Assembly: GCA_009760855.2 (NCBI GenBank)
Contig: WPIO01000054.1
Span: 1,865,001-1,929,000 of the forward strand
Origin: Cristatella mucedo
Lineage: Eukaryota > Bryozoa > Phylactolaemata > Cristatellidae
Length of the DNA: 64,000 nucleotides
Reading direction: 5' to 3'
The position numbers and the translations under genes were made by a program. Shown here in pieces: positions 38,966 to 64,000 of the stretch (position 1 is the first letter of the stretch; the number at the start of each line of letters is the position of its first letter). Under the pieces are notes generated by a model. It was not told where the DNA came from. It made no database searches and was given only the letters and a program-made list of their open reading frames with translations.

Positions 38966-41520
38966 CATGATCGAATGAAGTTCACGCTCTATTGAAATAA
39001 AATCAACTCAGTATAATTGGACGTTTTGTTGGTTGGCCTTGCACTACACAGTCCATTTGAGTAGGTAATCACAAAAACTGTACTTTTATGTTTTGCTCAA
39101 TTAACTACTGATAGGCCAATCAGATCAATCACGAAAAATGAGCAAGCAATAACGGTACTCCACACAATGCATATTAGTATATATAGGTATATACAAACCC
39201 TAAACCCTATACCCAAGGGGGAATGTCGGGGGGGGGGGTATGTCCATGCACCCCGACCTGCACTGGCTACCAGTCAAGCAACGCATCGACTTCAAGGTTA
39301 TCACTCACTTGTAGGTCCCTTCATTCTTTGGCTCCCACCTACCTATTAGAACTACTACCTCGCCAGGCGAATAAGCGTGCAACCCTCTGTTGTGACTCAA
39401 ATCATTTAGCCATACCTCGTACGAACCTCAAAACCGTTGGAGACCATGCCTTTAGTTCGTGTGCTCTCAAAGCCTGGAACTCACTCCCACCGCGCGTCAC
39501 AACGTCCCCTGATATGAGGACGTTTAAAACGAAGCTTAAAACGCACCTGTTTATCACGGCATCTGGTGGTAATTCATCCTTCACTCGCATGCGCCAGCTT
39601 ACCTGCTCGTGCTGGCTGCTTGGTGGCTGGTGTGCCTGCTGCTTGCAGATGTTACCACCAAATACTTGGTAATATGCTTTATACGAAACGTCTGTATAGT
39701 GCCTAGAGAGAGATTCAGCTCTCAGGGTGCTATGCAAATGTATTAGTATTATTATTATTATGCAAGCTGCATTGTAGCTAGCAAGCACTGTCCGGCGTAG
39801 TTGGGTGCTGCAGCTGTAGGCAGCTGTAATTGGGGCTGAGGCACACCCACCCCGGTGGGAAGATGGCGCCCGCCAGACAAGCCTCGTTCCTCCTCTTCCT
39901 CTCCGCCGCCATAGCAGCAGCAGCACGCGCACGCCCGCTGCCTTGTCGTCCTCGTACGCTGGATCGTCTGCTGCATCGTCGCTTTGCACGGCCTCCGCTG
40001 CTGCAGGGCTGCTGCTGTACGGACCGCCGGGCACGGGCAAGACGCTGCTGGCCAAGGCCGTGGCGAGCGAGTGCAGCCTCAACTTCCTCAGGTTAGCGGC
40101 CAGCCGGTGTGGCGGCAGCTCGTCGCTGTCGCTCGAGAGCGCGACGTATTTTTTTTTTGCACGTCTTTCTCGCGCTCGCCGCAGCTGCCTGCCCGCGCTG
40201 CCGCCGAGTCGGCCGGCGCTCGGTAGCCTTGCGAGCGCGATTTTCCGCCGACTTTGGCTCCCGCTCGACTTGGCCGGTCCGGATCTGCTGCTGCTGAAGC
40301 AGCAGCGCCACCTGCCGGTGCTTGTTGACTTGCTCATCGGCGCGCCGTCGCGCGGTGGCGCTGCAGCGTCAAAGGCCCAGAGCTCATCAACAAGTACGTC
40401 GGCCAGAGCGAGGAGAACGTGCGCGACCTGTTCGCGCGCGCTCGCCAGTCGGCGCCGTCGGTCATCTTCTTCGACGAGCTCGACTCGCTGGCGCCGCGCC
40501 GCGGGCACAGCGGCGACTCGGGAGGCGTGATGGACCGCGTCGTGTCGCAGCTGCTCGCCGAGCTCGACGGCCTGCATCGCTCCGCCGACGTGTTCGTCAT
40601 TGGCGCCACCAACCGGCCCGACCTGCTCGACGCCGCCTTGCTCCGGCCGGGCCGGTGAGGCGCCACCGCCGGAAGCGGCTGCGAGGCTAGCGCTGGCTGC
40701 GGCGGCCGCATCTTTCTTTTGGCACTCACCGAAAAGCGAAGGGGCGCGCGGGCGCGCAAGCGAGCGAGTCGGCCTTCGGCCGTTCGTCAACGGAGCCGCT
40801 AGCCAATAGCTGCTGAGCGATGGAGCCTGCCGAGGAGCGATGCGCGGCGCCTCGATGCCTAGCCAGCGACGAGCGCGCCCCTCCTCGCCGCCGCCTCTTC
40901 CTCTGTCGCAGGTTCGACAAGCTCCTGTTCGTGGGCATCAGCGGAAGCAAGCCCGAGCAGTTGCGCGTGCTCAGGGCGCTCACGCGACGCTTTGCGCTCG
41001 CCTCCGACTGTCGGCTGGAGGACGTCGTCGAGAGCTGCCCGCCCAACCTCACGGGCGCCGACCTGTACGCGGCGTGCGCCGAGGCCATGACGTCGGCCAT
41101 CAAGCGACAGATCGATGCCCTCGAGTCGGGTAGGTGCTAGGATTTCGTTTCGCAGCGGCGGCCCTCGGGCTCGCTCGCGCCCGGCTCCTTTACACCCCTA
41201 CGGCTCAGCACACCATCCCCCCAGGTCGCTTCATCTTCGTGCCGAGCCCCGCCCCTCCCCCCTCGGCCTCTCTCCCCCGCCTCTCCCCGAGGCGTCCGAT
41301 CGAATGGCTGGGCCTGCCTGCAGGCAGTCGGGCAGCGGAGGCGAGCGAGCTAGTGGCGAGCGAGCCGATCGTTTCAGGCCAGAACCAATCTGCCGAGCTG
41401 CCGCGTATCACTGTGAGCACGGCCGACTTCCTGTCCGCTCTGTCCATGCTCGTGCCATCGGTTTCGGCCGAGGAGCTGCGGCGCTACGAGGCTCTCAGAG
41501 ACAGCCTGGCTGCTCGGTGA
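22371..41520 (+). CDS. PEX6: PEX6, peroxisomal AAA ATPase (complete, 15 exons)
   Basis: Peroxisome biogenesis factor 6. With PEX1 it forms the hexameric motor that extracts ubiquitinated PEX5 from the peroxisome membrane using ATP. Exons read from splice sites: 22371-23591, 25217-25443, 28295-28335, 28628-28728, 29359-29495, 29808-29925, 30945-31095, 32162-32418, 33668-33744, 34538-34667, 34853-34973, 40007-40091, 40367-40654, 40912-41129, 41378-41520. All phases agree and the sum is 3,315 nt (1,104 aa plus stop), somewhat longer than the roughly 980 aa of mammalian PEX6. The second AAA domain is canonical: Walker A GPPGTGKT (about 866-873), Walker B VIFFDE (about 921-926), then [10 protein letters not shown] and RPGRFDK. 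The D1 domain is degenerate. The first methionine of the run before the Ala-rich start was chosen because homology and the promoter lie just around it. Exon 2 could begin at 25181 or 25202 instead, in the same frame. Intron 11 is 5 kb and full of retroelements. Confidence 0.95.
23592..25216 (+). other. PEX6 intron 1
   Basis: Unique-looking DNA with no recognised transposon or RNA. Short TGTGGCAG/GTGTGG direct repeats occur at 23740-23800. Confidence 0.6.
25905..26030. repeat. 12-bp minisatellite (GTGTGTCAGTGC)n
   Basis: About seven near-identical units running into a (TG)n tail and then the LINE tail at 26036. Confidence 0.93.
26033..27650 (-). mobile_element. CR1/L2-type LINE, 5'-truncated, near-intact reverse transcriptase
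   Basis: Reverse transcriptase with [52 protein letters not shown] and the catalytic [12 protein letters not shown], followed by the C-terminal [14 protein letters not shown] region. The frame is open for about 430 codons. A premature TAG near 26396 replaces the serine codon seen in other copies (SSYAPKAW). The 3' UTR ends in a TTATTATT-type tail (here AATAATAAT at 26036-26062). The 5' end is cut off at a (TG)n tract, and the endonuclease is missing. It lies in the PEX6 intron between exons 25443 and 28295, antisense to the gene. Confidence 0.93.
27646..27788. repeat. (TG)n tract at the truncated 5' end of a LINE
   Basis: TG runs with AAGTG and CACG interruptions, joined directly to LINE sequence. 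Confidence 0.95.
28764..28912. repeat. (CTC/CTT)n trinucleotide tract
   Basis: Pyrimidine-only triplet repeat just inside PEX6 intron 4, 35 bp after the donor. Confidence 0.93.
29625..29750. repeat. (GA)n tract in PEX6 intron 5
   Basis: GA repeat with GG and TTA interruptions. Confidence 0.95.
29808..32418 (+). CDS. PEX6: PEX6 exons 6-8, first AAA domain (D1), degenerate
   Basis: Exons 29808-29925, 30945-31095 and 32162-32418 encode D1. The P-loop reads GPSGCGKV (about residues 592-599), so the usual Thr/Ser after the lysine is Val. The Walker B position reads CLLVLRNID, with no DE pair. D1 of PEX6 is known to be poorly conserved and is generally regarded as structural; here the nucleotide site looks more eroded than usual. 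The exon at 29808 is followed by a GC donor (CAG|GCAAGT) instead of GT. The end of exon 7 is set at 31095 because that phase joins correctly to the acceptor at 32162. Confidence 0.88.
30290..30590. repeat. ATCA/TGAT self-complementary block between 17-bp direct repeats
   Basis: The block is made of ATCAA, TGATT and GATC words on both strands. It is flanked by exact copies of AGTATCTAGCGATTCGC at 30290-30306 and 30574-30590. In PEX6 intron 6. Confidence 0.9.
31096..32161 (+). other. PEX6 intron 7
   Basis: No recognised element. The acceptor at 32161 follows a GC-rich stretch (GTGCTGCCTCGCAG). Confidence 0.6.
32560..33530 (+). mobile_element. L2/CR1-type LINE 3' half
   Basis: Post-RT coding remnants and the 3' UTR, including [15 protein letters not shown] and the tail ending in GTATTATTATT near 33530. 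The frame is broken. It sits in the PEX6 intron between exons 32418 and 33668, sense to the gene. Confidence 0.88.
34258..34395 (+). mobile_element. tRNA-derived SINE, family R1
   Basis: GGTCGTGGGTTCGAATTCTG and GGTGGCGATAGCCGTTAAGG match family R1. In the PEX6 intron 33745-34537. Confidence 0.75.
34400..34500 (+). mobile_element. LINE-like 3' tail
   Basis: CTTGAAAGAGATTTAGTTCT followed by an ATTTTATTATTATTATTATT-type tail. Follows a SINE at 34258-34395. Confidence 0.6.
34766..34803. repeat. Perfect 17-bp hairpin in a short PEX6 intron
   Basis: Arms 34766-34782 and 34787-34803 with loop ACAC (arm core GGCCATCGTGCCTT). In the 185-bp intron 34668-34852. Confidence 0.93.
35002..35092. repeat. 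13-bp tandem repeat with E-boxes, about 7 copies
   Basis: Unit CGAGTCACGTGCT; the first four copies carry CACGTG, later ones CACTTG or GCGTG. It starts about 30 bp after the PEX6 exon 11 donor. Confidence 0.92.
35485..37030 (-). mobile_element. L2/CR1-type LINE, 5'-truncated, frameshifted
   Basis: The reverse transcriptase region includes [37 protein letters not shown] and, after a frameshift, [20 protein letters not shown]. The C-terminal part and 3' UTR continue to about 35485 (conserved GCACTTTACA on the plus strand). It lies in PEX6 intron 11, antisense to the gene. It is closely related to the element at 26033-27650. Confidence 0.9.
37060..37120 (-). mobile_element. SINE R1 fragment
   Basis: Plus strand GCAGTGGGCAATATAGGATC and CAGAACTCGAACCCACGACC match the reverse complement of R1. 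Confidence 0.55.
37205..37325 (+). mobile_element. LINE 3' UTR solo end
   Basis: CAGCAAATATAAAGTGCTTA through a TTATTATTGTTATTATTATT-type tail. It lies just past another LINE that faces the other way. Confidence 0.75.
37633..37800 (+). mobile_element. tRNA-derived SINE, family R1
   Basis: Head TGGCACACTGGG (box A-like) and box B GGTTCGATTCC, then a body ending GCCGTAAAGGCTCTTCTGTC and AAAAAGAGGCTGTTTAATCA. Best-preserved R1 copy. Not a real tRNA gene: no cloverleaf acceptor pairing. Confidence 0.82.
38065..38214 (-). mobile_element. tRNA-derived SINE, family R2
   Basis: Reverse-oriented copy (plus strand GGGCTCGAGCCCACGACCTC). It splits the LINE at 37830-39765; CTCTT appears on both sides and is a likely target-site duplication. 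Confidence 0.82.
38690..39252. mobile_element. Candidate MITE-like insert carrying a (CA)n tract
   Basis: Breaks an otherwise continuous LINE. Twelve-bp terminal inverted repeats are visible: GACATTCCCCCT at 38699-38710 and AGGGGGAATGTC at 39216-39227. No coding capacity. A target-site duplication is not clear. Confidence 0.45.
38737..38960. repeat. (CA)n microsatellite with internal CAGTTACACACTTACA motifs
   Basis: About 220 bp of CA repeat with the same short interruption twice, suggesting an internal duplication. Confidence 0.95.
40007..41520 (+). CDS. PEX6: PEX6 exons 12-15, catalytic AAA domain (D2) and C-terminus
   Basis: Exons 40007-40091, 40367-40654, 40912-41129 and 41378-41520. 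They hold Walker A GPPGTGKT, pore-loop region [14 protein letters not shown], Walker [13 protein letters not shown], the sensor stretch VIGATNRPD and the arginine-containing RPGRFDK across a splice junction. The C-terminal helix ends in SLAAR and a TGA at 41518. This is the best conserved part and fixes the identity as PEX6 rather than PEX1, VCP or NVL. All key residues for ATP hydrolysis are present, so D2 should be active. Confidence 0.95.
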
Positions 41521-42727
41521 CCTGACCTCCCTGAAGCCTCGGCTCCGATAAGAGAGAACCCGTCTGCGACCGAGGAGTCCTTTCGCAACAATTGCGTATA
41601 ATACCGGTTGGCATTGGCGATCGCTGCATCTGACGGAGATGTGGCGTTACTCGATGCTTCCAATTAAGTGCTGTTATGTTTTGTCGAGTCGTCTTGTTGC
41701 CGACTGCATTTCTTCTTGTCTCTCTGTTCGGTCGCCTCTTTAACTCAATGAAGTGGCCCCTACGCTGTCTCTTCTCTTTCTCATTCTATCTCTCTGTCTG
41801 TCTTTTCTCTCTGTCTCTTATCTGTCTGTCTCTCTTTCTGAACCATGATTAGTTGTGAGCCGTGTTAGCAAAGCCGCATTAGCACAGTCGCAAATCTAGT
41901 GACTAAGCTTTGTTTATATATGGCTTAACCTATTATACTATTAAATAAGACTGTACCTCGCGATTGCGATCGGCTTAGTTGTTAGTTGACCTGCGTTGCG
42001 CTGCCACTCAGGATGTCGGTGTTGCCCCTAAGCAGAGGTGCAGTGAGAAGTGCAGCGTTGTTCTCTTTTAGCGATGAGTTGCTGCTGCTGTAATGATTTT
42101 TTCTCTAGAAGCCATCTACTTCGAGACTCGTTTGGATGATCCTCTTGAGTCGGCTATACTCGGCTACTTCCTAAGGAAGAACAAGAATGAAACTAAGTTA
42201 AAAATCCAAACGCGATCGCGAGTCCGTAAGATGATAATAATTCATTTATGAGATTCCAGAGCTCTGTGCCACCACTCACAGCGACAGAGCTTAAACAGCT
42301 ACTCCCAGCAGCGACGCGTTCACGAAGCAGCCGAAGTGCATGTGCAGCCTCGCCCATCCGGTCCTTCCCTGCCCTGTGCTAAGCTCTGTGACCGGCGGCT
42401 GTCGAGTGAGCAAGGCAATATGGCTGCAGTTAACGAAAACGCTGGAACGCCAAGGATTGGAGTGTAATTGCCAGCTCTGTGCAGCTTCGCTAGATAAATA
42501 TCCAACGGGTCAAAGTCGACACTTTCGGTGCGAGCAGCGCTGCTACCGCCCGACGACGACGGCCGTCGGACGACGACGACGACCGTCGGCCGTCGAGACG
42601 GAAAAATGTCGCTCACGCAAAAAATTGAGTACAGGCTGCCGGGTCAACAAGTGCCCGTCGAGCCCGACGAATATGCAGCAGCCACTCGTGCCGGACGGAC
42701 AGTTTATGCACACGTGACGGCCTTGAC
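41521..42727. other. Gap between converging PEX6 and Dicer 3' ends
   Basis: Holds both 3' UTRs. A possible polyadenylation signal ATTAAA for PEX6 is at about 41939. No clear AATAAA for Dicer was seen on the minus strand. A CT/TGTC-rich patch is at 41760-41845 and a (GAC)n patch at 42542-42595. Confidence 0.6.
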
Positions 42728-62016
<19,289 letters not shown>

Positions 62017-62099
62017 GCCTTTCATTCATTTGATTTGATTTGTTGCAGCCCACCCGATGGCATGTCGCCTTGCCAGGGCATCGCCAACGTTGCACTGCT

Positions 62100-62350
62100 A
62101 ACAAAGCCGACTGACGTCTTGACATTCCCCGACTTTACGACATTTGAAAAGAAGCTAAACACCCGCCTGTTCCTCACAGCATGTGCTCCTTCCGTGTGCA
62201 TTGTCCTTTGTGTGCTATGTGATCTGCGACGGTGCATGTTCTCATTAACCAACTGGCATGCTTCCTGTCCAGCATATAGGCATTTAAGGCACCTGAGGAG
62301 ATTTAGATATCTTAAAGCACTAGACCAAGGTTCTAATATTATTATTGTTA
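62100..62350 (+). mobile_element. LINE 3' end
   Basis: Encodes FPDFTTFEKKLNTRLFLTAC followed by a 3' UTR with GGCACCTGAGGAGATTTAGA and an ATTATTATTGTTATAATTA tail. Plus strand, antisense to Dicer. Confidence 0.75.
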
Positions 62351-62497
62351 TAATTAGCATTACCTAGGTAGGAGATTTTAGACTAGAGATATCAGCAACT
62401 ACGGTGAGCCTTTGAACTGCTGAGTACACCCCCCTTGTAGGGGATCAGTTATCGGTTCCTTCCTTTTTACAGTGTGTGTGTGCGCGCGCGCACGTGT

Positions 62498-62500
62498 GTG

Positions 62501-62574
<74 letters not shown>
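62498..62574. repeat. (CT)n microsatellite
   Basis: Pure CT run after a GT/GC-rich start. Confidence 0.95.
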
Positions 62575-62576
<2 letters not shown>

Positions 62577-62699
62577 CGAATCATCACTAAGCAGAGTCGT
62601 GGCTTTCAATTCTGTGATGCCATCCCTTAGCTCTATGAGTGCTTTGATCGTTGTTTGCGCTTTTAGACTCTACCATCTTTCTTGCAGCACGAATAGCTG

Positions 62700-63235
62700 A
62701 CACTCATACTTCGATGGTAGAAAGCTTTCTCTGATCGAATGACGACAAGACCAAACTAACAAGTAGCAGTGCATCGACTTAATGGTCCAGGCAGTCCCTC
62801 TTTGGTCCTAGCACTCTCTTGTGCTGGGTGAGATATCTCCAAACTACTTACTCTTCGGATGTACTCTCATAACGCCGATTCCTCTGAGTCAGCCTATTAA
62901 GCTGTCCTTCTTATCAACCACAAGTCCTTGAGAGGCTGTGCATGCAGTTCCTGAGCACATTTAGCCGCCTGAAACTCACACTGCCATTTGACATAACAAC
63001 ATCCCTGACTTAGGGATATTTGAAAGCAAAACCTAAAACATACCTGCTGTTCACTGAATGAGCTTTGTACATATGCATCGTACTTTAATCTCTCTCAGTG
63101 TCTCGTGAGATGAAGCCTGCTTGCTACCGAAGGCCTACCGAAAGCCGCTTAAGCTTTGAGTGCACTATAGAAAACTTCCCTGCATGTCACCCACATAGTC
63201 TTTGTGGCTTTATGGAGTTACACACAGAGATAAAA
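62700..63235 (+). mobile_element. Degraded LINE 3' region
   Basis: An old L2-like C-terminal scrap (CAGTGCATCGACTTAATGGT) runs into a CR1-type 3' end (GAGATGAAGCCTGCTTGCTA; GGCTTTATGGAGTTACACAC). Strongly diverged. Confidence 0.65.
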
Positions 63236-64000
63236 TGTGCTAATTAGTGCTTGAATTGTGCACGTTAGCTAGGTAATCATTCGATATGCTTCATTTTCGG
63301 CAGAGATTTCGCAGAGATTCGGCAGAGATTTCGGCAAAGCACCATAAAATGCCATATCATTATAATCTGAATCACTGATTCGATTGCAGATGACCGGCAA
63401 TGAGCTGACAGCCTATGGGTAGCCAAGTTTATTTACCGTCTTGTTTTTTTAGACATCCTTCTCCCGGGGCACTTTGGTACCACGAGCCGCTGTAAAGATC
63501 ACCATCGAACCGGAGGTGACCATTGCCAAGTGACAGAGGCACAGTTGTGTTAGCACCTGTAAGATCGAGGCAAAGTAAACTAAATGCTTGCAGGCACAGA
63601 AGTGTTGTTAAGTCCAGTCACTACCATTAGGTACGATCACTTGGCATAATATGGACTCGGGCAGACGTCAACAAGACTGTCGATGAACGATGATGTATAT
63701 CGAGAAATTGATATTATTCGACAGGGTTCAAACCGTCTGTGATCTGACAGCAACCGCAATCGTGGCCGGTCATAGTTCAAAGCAGCGACAGATAGCGACG
63801 ACCCGAAAGGCGGGAACAAGAAATTTTCCCCATTTTGCTTTTCCGAAGGACAAGAGATGAGGGTACTTTCTTTGAAGCTGCTCCCAAAGCCTTGCCTTCT
63901 GCTGTACAAGCAAGAGACAGGAATGTAAAAGGAATGATTACGTGGAGGCAGGTAGATCAGATACTCAAGTCTGACATGAAGGCATTCCCTAACGACGGTG
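63236..64000 (-). other. Right end: no exon recognised
   Basis: Should be a Dicer intron or hold DUF283 exons, but no frame here matches that domain convincingly. Short CAGAGATTTCGGC-type repeats at 63298-63340. Confidence 0.45.

Larger units (their letters stand above)
37830..39765 (+). mobile_element. L2/CR1-type LINE fragment split by a SINE and by a CA-rich insertion
   Basis: Pieces of the reverse transcriptase (37845-38060), the post-RT region (38215-38689, containing [17 protein letters not shown]) and the C-terminus/3' UTR (39253-39765) are in order on the plus strand. A SINE interrupts it at about 38065-38214, and a 560-bp CA-containing insert at 38690-39252. Lies in PEX6 intron 11. 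Confidence 0.88.

Noticed and set aside
39195-39215. Internal telomere repeat
   Set aside because: Only about two imperfect CCCTAAA-like units.
39860-40006. Alternative PEX6 first exon starting AAGATGGCGCCC
   Set aside because: Its reading frame does not match the frame of exon 12.
39402-40790. 462-codon minus-strand open frame
   Set aside because: Antisense shadow of PEX6 exons 12-13 fused to a LINE 3' end; the plus strand carries the conserved ATPase motifs.
63637-63909. Dicer DUF283 exon on the minus strand
   Set aside because: Translation does not resemble the domain and lacks splice sites in a fitting phase.

Overview
The window is genomic DNA from an invertebrate-like animal. Protein-coding genes are split into many short exons with GT-AG introns. 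The exons are GC-rich. Introns and flanks carry non-LTR retrotransposon remnants, tRNA-derived SINEs and very long dinucleotide repeats. The species cannot be named from the sequence alone. There is no sign of a bacterial operon, CRISPR array or rRNA.

Layout. (1) 1-22,270, minus strand: a coiled-coil gene matching MIPOL1 (recognised exons 16647-16253, 9637-9532, 8717-8591, 6414-6244 and about 5575-5441), with two likely 5' exons at 22270-22062 and 21831-21610. (2) About 100 bp separates that minus-strand start codon (22270) from the start codon of PEX6 on the plus strand (22371), so the two genes are probably driven by one bidirectional promoter. (3) 22,371-41,520, plus strand: a complete PEX6 gene (peroxisomal AAA ATPase). 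Fifteen exons join with consistent phases into a frame of 1,104 codons plus stop. (4) 62,016-42,728, minus strand: the C-terminal part of a Dicer gene (connector/platform, PAZ, RNase IIIa, RNase IIIb, dsRNA-binding domain). It converges on PEX6, and its helicase end lies beyond the right edge. (5) Scattered everywhere: CR1/L2-type LINE fragments, two SINE families, one Tc1-like transposase remnant, and CT/GA, CA/GT, AT, CAG and minisatellite arrays.

Biology. PEX6 pairs with PEX1 to pull ubiquitinated PEX5 out of the peroxisome membrane. Dicer cuts double-stranded RNA into siRNAs and pre-miRNAs into miRNAs; all eight acidic RNase III residues I looked for are present. The most unusual observation is inside Dicer: 135 bp of its own RNase IIIa exon (49434-49568) is repeated in inverted orientation in an upstream intron (52626-52760), with only two differences, both CpG-to-TpG. 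The Dicer pre-mRNA could therefore fold on itself into a long double-stranded stem, which is the substrate class of the enzyme it encodes. A feedback role is a hypothesis, not something the sequence proves. Other notable points are a 12-bp satellite filling one Dicer intron, a SINE whose 3' tail resembles the local LINE tail, and (CT)n tracts that start at the same point inside a SINE.
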